Positions 35,283-44,199 of a DNA stretch of 45,765 bases are shown piece after piece; the first letter of the stretch is position 1; the number at the start of each line of letters is the position of its first letter. Under the pieces are notes generated by a model that worked only from the letters and a program-made list of their open reading frames with translations, searched no databases and was not told the DNA's origin. The DNA is from Streptomyces sp. adm13(2018) (lineage in GTDB: Bacteria > Actinomycetota > Actinomycetes > Streptomycetales > Streptomycetaceae). The stretch lies in contig NZ_RDBH01000114.1 of assembly GCF_008042145.1 (NCBI RefSeq), forward strand, positions 438,621 to 484,385, given 5' to 3'. The position numbers were made by a program, and so were the translations under genes.

Positions 35283-36589
35283 CGACGGGCTCCCCCTGGT
35301 TCCGGGCGTCGAACGATCCGGAGCCCGAGCCGATACCCGCGGACCCCTACGCGGCCCCGTCGCCGTACCAGGAACCGGCCCCGGCGCCGTACCCGTACCA
35401 GGGGCAGGAGCAGACGTACCAGGGCCAGGAGCAGGGGCAGGCCTACCAGGGCCAGGAGCAGGGGCAGGCCTACCAGGGCCAGGGCCAGGCGTACCAGGAG
35501 CCCCAACAGGCCTACCAGTACGAGGCTTCCCCGGAGCCCGCCTACGAGGCTCCCCGCGCAACCCCGTACGAGGCGCGTCGCGAGGCTCCCAGCACGACCC
35601 CCTACGAGGCTCCCCGCGGAGACGCCCCCACGGCCTCGTACGAGCCCTACGAGCCTTCGGACGTCCCCGAGACTCCTCGGCGGCCTTCCCTTGGCGACAC
35701 GACCGTCCTGGAGGCCGTGGAGCCCCTTCCCGGGCCCGGTCGGGCGGAGCGCCGACGGGCGGCCAAGGGCGGCACCCGGGGCAAGGGACGCCGAGGCGGC
35801 CCCGCCGCCGCGACCGCCACCCCGGCCGGCGCAACAGCCCCCGCGGGCCCCGCAGCCCCGCTCTCCCGCGTCGAGGCACGCCGGGCCGCCCGCGCCGCCA
35901 AGGACAGCGTCGGGGTCGTCGCCAGCCGCGCCGTCGGCGAAATCTTCATCACGTTCGGCGTGGTCATGCTGCTGTTCGTGGCCTACCAGTTGTGGTGGAC
36001 GAACGTGCTGGCCGGTCAGGAGACGGACCGCGCCAAGGAGCGGATCGAGGACACCTGGGCCCGGGACGGCGCCGGGGAGGACGACAGCAAGCCGGGCGTG
36101 TTCGAGCCGGGCGAGGGCTTCGCCATCATGTACATCCCCAAGCTCGACGTCGTCGTCCCGGTCGCCGAGGGCATCAACAAGGCGAAGGTCCTCGACAAGG
36201 GCATGGTCGGCCACTACGCCGAGGGCAAGCTCAAGACGGCCATGCCCTCCGACAGGCAGGGCAACTTCGCCGTCGCCGGCCACCGCAACACCCACGGCGA
36301 ACCGTTCCGCTACATCAACCGGCTCCAGCCCGGCGACCCCATCGTCGTGGAGACCCGCAACGCCTACTACACCTACGAGATGGCGAGCATCCTGCCGCAG
36401 ACCGCCCCCTCGAACGTCTCCGTCATCGACCCGGTGCCCAAGGGATCCGGCTTCACCGAGCCCGGCCGCTACCTCACCCTGACCACCTGCACCCCCGAAT
36501 TCACCAGCACCTACCGCATGATCGTGTGGGGCAGGCTCGTAGAAGAACGCCCGCGCAGTCAGGGAAAGCCCCAAGCGCTCGTAGGCTGA
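35279..36589 (+). CDS. Class E sortase with long repetitive cytoplasmic N-terminus
   Basis: This 436-residue protein starts at GTG 35279 inside the trpG stop. Residues about 1-215 are a cytoplasmic low-complexity region rich in Tyr, Gln, Gly, Pro and Glu, including the repeated YQGQEQGQA motif (about 40-80) and 'YEAPR'-type repeats (about 90-125). The membrane helix is at about 221-240 (EIFITFGVVMLLFVAYQLWW). The sortase domain has 'NFAVAGHRNTHGEPF' (catalytic His) and 'LTLTTCTPEFTSTYRMIVW' (Cys about 404 and Arg). It corresponds to one of the paired Streptomyces SrtE enzymes that anchor chaplins. The long N-terminus is unusual for a sortase and could be a docking or phosphorylation region. 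Confidence 0.92.
   Translation: MTTGSPWFRASNDPEPEPIPADPYAAPSPYQEPAPAPYPYQGQEQTYQGQEQGQAYQGQEQGQAYQGQGQAYQEPQQAYQYEASPEPAYEAPRATPYEARREAPSTTPYEAPRGDAPTASYEPYEPSDVPETPRRPSLGDTTVLEAVEPLPGPGRAERRRAAKGGTRGKGRRGGPAAATATPAGATAPAGPAAPLSRVEARRAARAAKDSVGVVASRAVGEIFITFGVVMLLFVAYQLWWTNVLAGQETDRAKERIEDTWARDGAGEDDSKPGVFEPGEGFAIMYIPKLDVVVPVAEGINKAKVLDKGMVGHYAEGKLKTAMPSDRQGNFAVAGHRNTHGEPFRYINRLQPGDPIVVETRNAYYTYEMASILPQTAPSNVSVIDPVPKGSGFTEPGRYLTLTTCTPEFTSTYRMIVWGRLVEERPRSQGKPQALVG
35396..35520 (+). repeat. Gln/Gly/Tyr tandem repeat within the sortase gene
   Basis: Repeated units of about 18-30 bp built from TACCAGGGCCAGGAGCAGGG encode YQGQEQGQA. Two long units (starting near 35416 and 35443) are almost identical. 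It is an in-frame array, so copy number can vary without breaking the protein. Confidence 0.85.
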
Positions 36590-36626
36590 GTCCCCACACC
36601 TCCGGACGGGACGACGGGACGACCTA

Positions 36627-37301
36627 GTGGCACGCGTGCGTAATCGGATCGCCGGAGTCATCAGCCTCTTCGGTGAACTCCTCATCACGGCGGGCCTGGT
36701 GCTCGGCCTCTTCGTCGTCTACTCGCTGTGGTGGACGAACGTCCTCGCCGACCGCGCCGCCGACAAGGACGGCGCCCAGGTCCGCGACCGCTGGGCCGAC
36801 GGACCCGGCGCGCTCGACACCAAGGACGGCATCGGCTTCCTCCACGTGCCGGCGATGGGCGACGGCGAGGTCCTGGTCAAGCAGGGCACCCAGAGTTCCG
36901 TCCTCAACAACGGCGTCGCCGGCTACTACACCGATCCGATCAAGTCCGCGCTCCCGCAGGACAAGCAGGGCAACTTCACGCTCGCCGCGCACCGCGACGG
37001 ACACGGCGCCAAGTTCCACAACATCCACAAGTTGAAGAACGGCGACCCGATCGTCTTCGAGTCCAAGGACACCTGGTACGTCTACAAGGTCTACAAGACC
37101 CTGCCGGAGACCACGAAGTACAACGTGGACGTCCTCCAGCCCGTCCCCGAGGAGTCGGGGAAGACGAAGCCCGGCCGGTTCATCACGCTGACGACCTGCA
37201 CCCCCATGTACACCTCCGACTACCGCTACATCGTCTGGGGCGAGCTGGTGCGCACGGAGAAGGTCGACCGCGACCGGACGCCGCCGGCCGAACTGGGCTG
37301 A
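36627..37301 (+). CDS. Class E sortase (third of three)
   Basis: This 224-residue protein starts at GTG 36627. The membrane helix at about 10-33 (GELLITAGLVLGLFVVYSLW) is followed by WTNVLA, as in the preceding sortase. The catalytic His is in 'NFTLAAHRDGHGAKF'; the catalytic Cys (about 191) and Arg are in 'ITLTTCTPMYTSDYRYIVW'. It shares more sequence with its neighbour at 35279-36589 than with the one at 33738-34421, so these two are the likely SrtE1/SrtE2 pair. Only 37 bp separate them. The gene ends at a strong bidirectional hairpin facing pknB. Confidence 0.92.
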   Translation: MARVRNRIAGVISLFGELLITAGLVLGLFVVYSLWWTNVLADRAADKDGAQVRDRWADGPGALDTKDGIGFLHVPAMGDGEVLVKQGTQSSVLNNGVAGYYTDPIKSALPQDKQGNFTLAAHRDGHGAKFHNIHKLKNGDPIVFESKDTWYVYKVYKTLPETTKYNVDVLQPVPEESGKTKPGRFITLTTCTPMYTSDYRYIVWGELVRTEKVDRDRTPPAELG

Positions 37302-37336
37302 GCGAGGCGCCGCCGGGCGCAAGGGATGAGACGGCG

Positions 37337-37383
37337 AACGGGGAGGGCCCCGGCAACCAGTGGTTGCCGGGGCCCTCCCCGTT
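37337..37383. terminator. Bidirectional terminator between sortase and pknB
   Basis: The sequence from AACGGGGAGGGCCCCGGCAA to its complement ending at 37383 is a near-perfect palindrome of more than 20 bp per arm around CCAGTGG. It lies between two convergent genes and can act in both directions. Confidence 0.92.
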
Positions 37384-37405
37384 CCCGCGTGCTACTGCTC
37401 GGGCG

Positions 37406-39445
37406 TCAGTCGAAGATGCCGCCGATGCCGCCGCCGTTGTCCCCGTTGTCGCCGTTGCCGTCGTTCCCGTTGTTTCCGCCGCCCCCGCCGCCGAGCGTCA
37501 TGACGGTGATCGGCTGCGTGGTGGGAACCGTCGAGCCCTCCGGCGGGTTCGTGCTGAGGACCATGGCGTCCTCCTTGTCCGAACCCTTCTGGACGACGGT
37601 CAGGCCCAGGGCCTGCAGCGCGTCCCTGACCTCCTTGAACGGCTTACCGGTCAGGCCGCCGGGGATCTGGACCTGCGTCTGCTGCGGGCCCTTGGAGACC
37701 TTCAGCGTGATCTGGGTCTCCTTGGACTGGTCCGAGGGGCCCTGCGGAGTCTGGTCGACGACGGTGCCCGCGGGCTGGTCGGAGTCGACGTCCTCCTTGG
37801 TGATGTTGGTGAAGCCGACCCCGTTCAGCTGCTGGACGGCCTGGTCGTAGCTCCGCGTCTTCACGTCGGGGAGCTGGAGCAGCTTCTGCTTCGCGACGGT
37901 GATCGTCACCTCGGAGTTCCGCTCCGCCTTGGTGCCGCCGTCGGGGTTCTGGCGCAGGACCGTGCCCGGGTCCTCGTCGGACTCCTCCTGCTCGACCTTC
38001 ACCTTGAAGCCCTTGTCCTTCAGGGTCTTCTCGGCGCGCTCCTGGGACTGCTCCTGCACGTCCGGGACCTCGGCCAGCGGGGCGCCCTCGGAGACGAACA
38101 CCTGGATCGTGCTGCCGGTGTCCATCTTCGCGATGTTGTCCGCGACCGGCACCTGGCGGCAGATCGTGCCCTTGGGCTGGTCGCAGCGCTCGGTGCCGGC
38201 CTCCTGGATCTTCACCTCCGCGTTGGCCGCCCGGTCCGTCGCGACCGCGACGGTCTGGCCGACCAGCTGCGGGACGGTGACCTGGCGGGTGCCGTCCTTC
38301 TTGTCGAACAGCGAGACACCGATGAAGATGGCGCCGACCAGCACCAGGATGCCCGCGAGGGCCAGCAGGATCGTCGAGGTGTTCGACTTCTTCGGGCCGC
38401 CGCGGCGGCGGTCCGGGCGGTCGTCGTAGCCGTAGCCGCCGTCGTCCGCGTTGATCGGGGGCAGCATCGAGGTCTGGCCCGCCGGGTCGGCCTGGCGCAG
38501 CGCCGTCGTCGGCTGGTCCTCGGGGTAGCCCCCGTACCCTCCGCCGTACGCGGGCGCGCCCGCCATGCCCATCCCCAGGCCCATCGCGGCGGCCGCCGCG
38601 ACCGGCTGGCCGTCGAGGCAGGCCTCGATGTCCGCGCGCATCTCGTCGGCGGACTGGTAGCGGTAGTCGGGGTCCTTGACCAGCGCCTTGAGGACGATGG
38701 CGTCCATCTCGGGCGTGATCTCGTGGTCGAAGTTGCTCGGCGGCTGCGGCTCCTCGCGCACGTGCTGGTACGCGACCGCGACCGGGGAGTCACCGATGAA
38801 CGGGGGGCGGACGGTGAGGAGCTCGTACAGCAGGCAGCCCGTGGAGTACAGGTCGGAGCGGGCGTCGACCTGCTCGCCCTTGGCCTGCTCGGGGGAGAGG
38901 TACTGGGCCGTGCCGATGACCGCGGCGGTCTGCGTCATGGTCATGCCGGCGTCGCCCATGGCGCGCGCGATGCCGAAGTCCATGACCTTGACCTGGCCGG
39001 TGCGCGTCAGCATGACGTTCGCCGGCTTGATGTCACGGTGCACGATGCCGGCGCGGTGCGAGTACTCCAGTGCCTGGAGGATGCCGACCGTCATCTCGAG
39101 GGTGCGCTCGGGGAGCAGCTTGCGCCCGGAGTGCAACAGCTCACGCAGGGTCGAACCGTCGACGTACTCCATCACGATGTACGGGATGGAGACCCCGTCG
39201 ACGTAGTCCTCGCCGGTGTCGTAGACCGCGACGATCGCCGGATGGTTCAGCGAGGCGGCGGACTGTGCCTCACGGCGGAACCGGGCCTGGAAGGACGGGT
39301 CGCGGGCCAGGTCGGCCCGCAGCGTCTTCACGGCGACGGTGCGGCCGAGCCGGGTGTCCTGTCCGAGGTACACCTCGGCCATGCCACCACGGCCGAGCAC
39401 CGAGCCCAGCTCGTACCGGCCGCCGAGGCGACGCGGCTCTTCCAT
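37406..39445 (-). CDS. pknB: PASTA-domain Ser/Thr kinase (PknB type)
   Basis: This 679-residue receptor kinase senses peptidoglycan fragments and phosphorylates division and wall-synthesis proteins. The kinase domain (about 10-275) has 'LGRGGMAEVYLGQD', 'VAVKTLRADL', 'VHRDIKPANVML', 'VMDFGIARAMG' and 'GTAQYLSPEQAKG'. A juxtamembrane Gly/Tyr-rich linker and one helix (about 358-385, ILLALAGILVLVGAIFIGVS) are followed by four extracytoplasmic PASTA repeats ('VPQLVGQTVAVATDRA', 'VPDVQEQSQERAEKTL', 'LPDVKTRSYDQAVQQL', 'PGGLTGKPFKEVRDAL'). A Gly/Asn-rich tail closes the protein. I start at ATG 39445 (MEEPRRLGGRYEL). It is the last gene of the fhaA-to-pknB group, with a hairpin upstream, so it may also have its own promoter. 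Confidence 0.95.
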   Translation of the reverse strand: MEEPRRLGGRYELGSVLGRGGMAEVYLGQDTRLGRTVAVKTLRADLARDPSFQARFRREAQSAASLNHPAIVAVYDTGEDYVDGVSIPYIVMEYVDGSTLRELLHSGRKLLPERTLEMTVGILQALEYSHRAGIVHRDIKPANVMLTRTGQVKVMDFGIARAMGDAGMTMTQTAAVIGTAQYLSPEQAKGEQVDARSDLYSTGCLLYELLTVRPPFIGDSPVAVAYQHVREEPQPPSNFDHEITPEMDAIVLKALVKDPDYRYQSADEMRADIEACLDGQPVAAAAAMGLGMGMAGAPAYGGGYGGYPEDQPTTALRQADPAGQTSMLPPINADDGGYGYDDRPDRRRGGPKKSNTSTILLALAGILVLVGAIFIGVSLFDKKDGTRQVTVPQLVGQTVAVATDRAANAEVKIQEAGTERCDQPKGTICRQVPVADNIAKMDTGSTIQVFVSEGAPLAEVPDVQEQSQERAEKTLKDKGFKVKVEQEESDEDPGTVLRQNPDGGTKAERNSEVTITVAKQKLLQLPDVKTRSYDQAVQQLNGVGFTNITKEDVDSDQPAGTVVDQTPQGPSDQSKETQITLKVSKGPQQTQVQIPGGLTGKPFKEVRDALQALGLTVVQKGSDKEDAMVLSTNPPEGSTVPTTQPITVMTLGGGGGGNNGNDGNGDNGDNGGGIGGIFD

Positions 39446-39521
39446 AGCTAATCCAGCCCTCTCCGTCTGTCCCGACCGCACCCATGGGTGGTCCGGCGGT
39501 GTGTGCTGTTCGCGGATACGG

Positions 39522-39558
39522 TACCGGCCCCGGGGAGACGTTCCGCCCGGGGCCGGTA
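39522..39558 (-). terminator. Hairpin between pbpA and pknB
   Basis: TACCGGCCCCGGG (39522-39534) pairs with CCCGGGGCCGGTA (39546-39558) across an 11-base loop. It lies in the 155-bp gap after pbpA and before pknB and probably reduces read-through into the kinase gene. Confidence 0.78.
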
Positions 39559-39600
39559 GCTGATACCTGACCGGTACGTGGCATGAACGGAGCCGGGACG

Positions 39601-41067
39601 TCAGCTCCGGGTCTTCAGAACCGCCTTCATCACGGCCTTCGCGATGGGGGCCGCGAGGCCGCCGCCGCTGATGTCCTCACGCGAGGTGCCGGCCGAGTCC
39701 TCGACGATCACGGCGACCGCGACCGGGGAGCCCTGGTCGGTCTTCGCGTACGAGATGAACCAGGCGTAGGGGCGCTTGGCGTTCTTGTCGCCGTGCTGGG
39801 CCGTACCCGTCTTGCCGCCGACCTTGACGCCGTCCATGTTCACGTCGGCGTTGCCGCCGGTGCCGTTGGTGACGACGCTCTCCATCATCTCCTGGAGCAG
39901 CTGCGCGTTCTCCTGCGAGACCGGGCGGCTCATCTCCTCCGGCTCGGTCTTCTTGAGCAGGTCGACGTTGGGGGCGCGCAGCTCGTCGATCATGTACGGC
40001 TTCATCAGCTTGCCGTCGTTGGCGATCGCCGCCGTGACCATCGCCATCTGGAGCGGGGTGGTCGCGGTGTTGAACTGGCCGATGGAGGAGAGCGCGTTGC
40101 CGCCGCGGTCCGCCTTCTTGTCGTAGACGGAGGCGGAGGAGCGGACCGGGGTGAACTGCTCGGCGTTGAAGCCGAACTTCTCGGCCATCTCGTTCATCTT
40201 CTCGACGCCGACGTCGTCGCCGAGCTTCGCGAAGACCGAGTTGCAGGAGATGTCGAGGGCGCGCTTCAGGCTGGCGTTGGCGCAGCCCTGGGCGTGGTTG
40301 ATCATCTCCTTGTTGGAGAGGGGGATCTTCCAGCCGTCGGGGGTGTCGGTCTTCGCGTCGATGTCCTTGACCTTGCCGTTCTCCAGGGCGGCGGCGGCGG
40401 TCACGACCTTGAAGACGGAGCCGGGCGGGTAGATCTCACGGATCGCGCGGTTCTGCTTGGGCTTGTTCTTGTCCTTCTCGAGGGCGACCCAGGCCTTCTC
40501 GTCCTTGGTGGAGTAGCCGGCGAACGAGGAGGGGTCGTACGAGGGGGTGGAGGCGAGCGCGAGGATCTTGCCGGTCGACGGCTCGATGGCCACGACGGCG
40601 CCGGTCTTGTCACCGAGGCCCTCGAAGGCGGCCTTCTGGGCGGCCCCGTTGAGGGTGGTGACGACGTCGCCGCCCTTCTTCTTGTCGCCGGTGAACATGG
40701 CGAGCGTGCGGTCGAAGAAGAGCCGGTCGTCGTTGCCGGTGAGGATGCCGTCCTCGATCTTCTCGATCTGGTTGGCGTCGTAGGCCTGCGAGGCGTAGCC
40801 GGTGACCGGGGCCCACATGGGGCCGTCGATGTAGGTCCGCTTGAACTTGAAGTACTCGTCGCCGGAGTCGACCGAGCCGGTGATGGGCTTGCCGTCCACG
40901 ATGATGTTGCCGCGCTCGTTGGCGTAGCGCTCGATCCGGACGCGGGTGTTCTTCGGGTGCGCGTTCAGTTCGTCGGCACGGACGAACTGGAGCCAGTTGT
41001 CCCGCACGAGCAGGGCGAGGATGAGCAGGCCGCAGAAGATCGCGACCCGGCGCAGCGGCTTGTTCAC
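39601..41067 (-). CDS. pbpA: Class B penicillin-binding protein (PbpA)
   Basis: This 488-residue monofunctional D,D-transpeptidase cross-links peptidoglycan with its SEDS partner RodA/FtsW. It has a short cytoplasmic start, one membrane helix (about 7-23) and a pedestal region, followed by the transpeptidase with all three motifs: SxxK in 'YPPGSVFKVVTAAA' (about 216), SxN in 'DISCNSVFAKLG' (about 273) and KTG in 'KVGGKTGTAQHG' (about 417). The GTG start overlaps the rodA stop by 4 bp, linking synthase and transpeptidase translationally. It is the orthologue of mycobacterial PbpA in the pknB operon. Confidence 0.95.
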   Translation of the reverse strand: MNKPLRRVAIFCGLLILALLVRDNWLQFVRADELNAHPKNTRVRIERYANERGNIIVDGKPITGSVDSGDEYFKFKRTYIDGPMWAPVTGYASQAYDANQIEKIEDGILTGNDDRLFFDRTLAMFTGDKKKGGDVVTTLNGAAQKAAFEGLGDKTGAVVAIEPSTGKILALASTPSYDPSSFAGYSTKDEKAWVALEKDKNKPKQNRAIREIYPPGSVFKVVTAAAALENGKVKDIDAKTDTPDGWKIPLSNKEMINHAQGCANASLKRALDISCNSVFAKLGDDVGVEKMNEMAEKFGFNAEQFTPVRSSASVYDKKADRGGNALSSIGQFNTATTPLQMAMVTAAIANDGKLMKPYMIDELRAPNVDLLKKTEPEEMSRPVSQENAQLLQEMMESVVTNGTGGNADVNMDGVKVGGKTGTAQHGDKNAKRPYAWFISYAKTDQGSPVAVAVIVEDSAGTSREDISGGGLAAPIAKAVMKAVLKTRS

Positions 41068-42506
41068 GGACGGACCACCTGGGTCATCTCGGCGTCGGGG
41101 GACGGGGCGGGCGCGGGCGCCGGGCGGCGCGCGGTGTCGCTGATCCGGATCAGGATGCCGATCAGAGCCCAGTTGGCGATCACCGAGGATCCGCCGTACG
41201 CGAGGAACGGCATCGTCATACCGGTGAGCGGGATGAGGCCCATCACACCGCCGGCGACGACGAAGATCTGGAGCGCGAACGCGCCGGAGAGGCCCATCGC
41301 GAGGAGCTTGCCGAAGGGGTCGCGGGCGGCGAGGGAGGTGCGGATGCCGCGCTCGACGATCAGCCCGTAGAGGAGCAGGAAGACCATCACACCGGCGAGG
41401 CCGAGCTCCTCGCCGACGGTGGCGAAGATGAAGTCGGAGTTCGCGGCGAACTGGATCAGGTCAGAGTTGCCCTGGCCGAGACCGGTGCCGAGGATGCCGC
41501 CGGAGCCGAAGGACATCAGCACTTGGGTCATCTGGTCACAGGCGTACGCCATGTTGGTGCCGGGGGGCGCCGTCTTCAGGCACTCGAACGGGTCGAGCCA
41601 GGCCGCCACACGGGACTGCACGTGGCTCGCGGTGGAGCCGACGACCACGGCGCCGGCGACGGCCATCAGCAGACCCATGACGATCCAGCTGGTCCGCTCG
41701 GTCGCCACGTACAGCATGATCACGAACATGCCGAAGAACAGCATCGACGTACCGAGGTCGTTCTCGAAGACCAGGATGAGGAGGCTGACCGCCCAGATCG
41801 TGATGATCGGGCCGAGGTCACGGCCGCGCGGCAGGTAGAGCCCCATGAAGCGGCGGCTGGCCAGGGCCAGCGCGTCCCGCTTCACCATCAGGTAGCCGGA
41901 GAAGAAGACCGCCAGGACCAGCTTGGCGAACTCGCCGGGCTGGATGGAGAAGCCGCCGACGCGGATCCAGATCTTGGCGCCGAAGACGTCCGCGCCGAGG
42001 CCGGGGACGAGCGGGAGCAGCAGCAGCACGAGCGCCACGACCATGGAGATGTACGTGTACCGCTGGAGGACCCGGTGGTCCTTCAGGAGCAGCAGCACGC
42101 CCACGAACATGGCGATGCCGATGGCGGAGTACATCATCTGGTTCGGCGCGGACGCGCTGAACGCGCCGTACTGGCGCTTCGCCAGGGCGATCAGCCGCGG
42201 CGACTGGTCCAGCCGCCAGATCAGCACCAGGCCCATGCCGTTGAGCAGGGTCGCCAGGGGCAGCAGCAGCGGGTCCGCGTACGGGGCCCACTTGCGCACC
42301 ACGAGGTGGGCGACGCCCGCCAGGAGCGCGAGCCCGAGTCCGTACCCGAGCATGCCGGCCGGGACCTTGCCGTCGATGGCCAGGCCCACGTTGAGGTAGG
42401 CGAACACCGGGATGATGACGGCGAACGCCAGCAGCGCCAGCTCGGTGTTGCGGCGGCTCGGCGCCTCGATCGCGCCGATGGTGGTCGTGTTGGTGACAAC
42501 GCTCAT
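41064..42506 (-). CDS. rodA: SEDS glycosyltransferase (RodA/FtsW family)
   Basis: This 480-residue polytopic protein polymerises lipid II with a class B PBP. Some 12 hydrophobic segments are visible. SEDS signatures are 'WIRVGGFSIQPGEFAKLVLA', 'LGTSMLFFGMFVIMLY', 'FIFATVGEELGLAG' and 'GLIPLTGMTMPFLAYGGSS'. I start at ATG 42506 (MSVVTNTTTIGAIEA), preceded by GGTGGTGAAAGG, since the open frame further upstream is antisense sequence of pstP. The large loop with 'LDPFECLKTAPPGTNMAYAC' is longer than in E. coli RodA and carries two cysteines. It is coupled to pbpA (GTGA overlap). Confidence 0.95.
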   Translation of the reverse strand: MSVVTNTTTIGAIEAPSRRNTELALLAFAVIIPVFAYLNVGLAIDGKVPAGMLGYGLGLALLAGVAHLVVRKWAPYADPLLLPLATLLNGMGLVLIWRLDQSPRLIALAKRQYGAFSASAPNQMMYSAIGIAMFVGVLLLLKDHRVLQRYTYISMVVALVLLLLPLVPGLGADVFGAKIWIRVGGFSIQPGEFAKLVLAVFFSGYLMVKRDALALASRRFMGLYLPRGRDLGPIITIWAVSLLILVFENDLGTSMLFFGMFVIMLYVATERTSWIVMGLLMAVAGAVVVGSTASHVQSRVAAWLDPFECLKTAPPGTNMAYACDQMTQVLMSFGSGGILGTGLGQGNSDLIQFAANSDFIFATVGEELGLAGVMVFLLLYGLIVERGIRTSLAARDPFGKLLAMGLSGAFALQIFVVAGGVMGLIPLTGMTMPFLAYGGSSVIANWALIGILIRISDTARRPAPAPAPSPDAEMTQVVRP

Positions 42507-42532
42507 GGTGGTGAAAGGCCCCCTACGGGTGC

Positions 42533-44020
42533 TTACTGCTTGCCGCAGTTCGAGGCCAGCTTCTGCTCCTCCGCGGTGAGGGTGGGACCCGGGGTCGGAG
42601 CGGCTGTGGTGGGCTTGGGGTCGGGGGTGGCGCCGTCGGCCGGCGGCTTGCTGGCCTGGTCGGCCGCCTTCTCGGCGGCGGCGCGGCGCTCGGCGGTCTT
42701 CTTGCAGGCGGAGGCCTGCACCGCCAGCTCGGCGATCTTCGTCTCGGCCTTCGCGAGGCTGCCGCCCGTGATCGTGTCCTCGACCTGCTTCTGCTGGTAG
42801 GCCGGGAGGTACTTGAGTTCGATCTCGGGGTGGTCCTTCTCGACCTTCGACAGCGACACCCAGGCCAGGTCCTGGCTGATGCCCTGGTACAGGGCCACGT
42901 GCTGGTCCTTGGACCCGACGAAGTACTGGGTCTGCGTCCAGCGCCAGCCGCCGTAGAGGCCGCCGCCGATGAGCGCGAGGACGAGGATCAGGAAGAAGGT
43001 GCGCTTCAGCCACCTGCGGCCCTTGCGCGGCTTCTCGAAGTCGTCCTCGGTGTACGACTCGAAGGAGCCCTGCGGGGGCATCCCGCCGTAGCCGTGGCCC
43101 TCGTCGCCGCTTCCGGGCGGGCCGAATCCGCCGGCGGGCGGCTGCTGCTGGTGCGGGGCGGGGCGGCCGAGTCCCGAGGCGCGGCCGGCCGGGGTCTGCA
43201 TCGCGCCGCCGTCGCTCAGCTGGGCGGCCTGGTTCTCGGCGACCGCGCCGACGATGACCGGGGTGTCGCTGAGGTGGCCGGCGAGGGTGTCGCCGCCGTC
43301 GACGTCCAGGACGTCGGCGACGATCACCGTGATGTTGTCGGGGCCGCCGCCGCGCAGCGCGAGCTGGATCAGCTCCTGCACGGTCTCCTGTGGGCCCTGG
43401 TAGCTGGCGAGGGTGTCCTCCAGCGTCTGGTGCGACACCACGCCGGACAGGCCGTCGGAGCAGATCAGGTAGCGGTCGCCGGCGCGGACCTCGCGGATGG
43501 AGAGGTCCGGCTCGACGTGGTCGCCGCTGCCGAGCGCGCGCATGAGGAGCGAGCGCTGCGGGTGGGTGGTGGCCTCTTCCTCGGTGATCCGGCCCTCGTC
43601 GACGAGCCGCTGGACCCAGGTGTGGTCCTGGGTGATCTGGGTCAGCACACCGTCGCGGAGCAGATAGGCGCGCGAGTCGCCGACATGCACCAGACCGAGC
43701 CGCTGGCCGGTCCACAGCAGGGCGGTGAGCGTGGTCCCCATGCCCTCCAGCTGCGGGTCCTCCTCGACCATCATCCGGAGCTGGTCGTTGGCGCGCTGCA
43801 CGGCCGTGCCGAGCGAGGTGAGGATGTCCGAGCCGGGCACGTCGTCGTCGAGCGTGACGAGGGTGGAGATCACCTCGGAGGAGGCGACCTCGCCGGCGGC
43901 CTGGCCGCCCATGCCGTCGGCGATCGCGAGGAGTCGGGGCCCGGCGTAGCCGGAGTCCTCGTTCCCCTCGCGGATCATGCCCTTGTGCGAGCCCGCGGCG
44001 AATCGCAGGGACAGAGTCAT
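42533..44020 (-). CDS. pstP: PP2C-family Ser/Thr phosphatase (PstP)
   Basis: This 495-residue protein counteracts the operon kinase by dephosphorylating it and its substrates. The catalytic domain (about 1-240) has the metal-binding and core motifs 'GNEDSGYAG', 'IADGMGGQAAGEVAS', 'VHVGDSRAYLLRDG', 'ICSDGLSGVV' and 'GGGPDNITVIVADV'. A Gly/Pro-rich linker, one membrane helix (about 337-358, LKRTFFLILVLALIGGGLYG) and an extracytoplasmic domain of about 130 residues follow. The tail is Ala/Pro/Thr-rich. ATG 44020 (MTLSLRFAAGSHKG) is the conserved start. It is 26 bp from rodA. Confidence 0.94.
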   Translation of the reverse strand: MTLSLRFAAGSHKGMIREGNEDSGYAGPRLLAIADGMGGQAAGEVASSEVISTLVTLDDDVPGSDILTSLGTAVQRANDQLRMMVEEDPQLEGMGTTLTALLWTGQRLGLVHVGDSRAYLLRDGVLTQITQDHTWVQRLVDEGRITEEEATTHPQRSLLMRALGSGDHVEPDLSIREVRAGDRYLICSDGLSGVVSHQTLEDTLASYQGPQETVQELIQLALRGGGPDNITVIVADVLDVDGGDTLAGHLSDTPVIVGAVAENQAAQLSDGGAMQTPAGRASGLGRPAPHQQQPPAGGFGPPGSGDEGHGYGGMPPQGSFESYTEDDFEKPRKGRRWLKRTFFLILVLALIGGGLYGGWRWTQTQYFVGSKDQHVALYQGISQDLAWVSLSKVEKDHPEIELKYLPAYQQKQVEDTITGGSLAKAETKIAELAVQASACKKTAERRAAAEKAADQASKPPADGATPDPKPTTAAPTPGPTLTAEEQKLASNCGKQ

Positions 44021-44199
44021 GCGCACCTGCCCTGTCGACGCTGCATCGGGGTACAGCCGGTCTCGACCCACACTGCCCACCCTCCGGTCGCTCCGGTCAC
44101 GCCGGTCGCCTCAGTCGCTCCGGTCGGGGCCGCGCCACGGACTGTGGCGGGGACCGTCCCGACTCGCTCGCTCCGCTCGCGCCTATTCATGATGTAGCA

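Noticed and set aside
35396..35520. CRISPR-like or minisatellite array
   Set aside because: It is an in-frame coding repeat (YQGQEQGQA) within the sortase; there are no spacers.
36728..39451. Plus-strand open frame of 907 codons spanning sortase and kinase
   Set aside because: It is antisense to pknB and out of frame with the third sortase; both of those show full family motifs.
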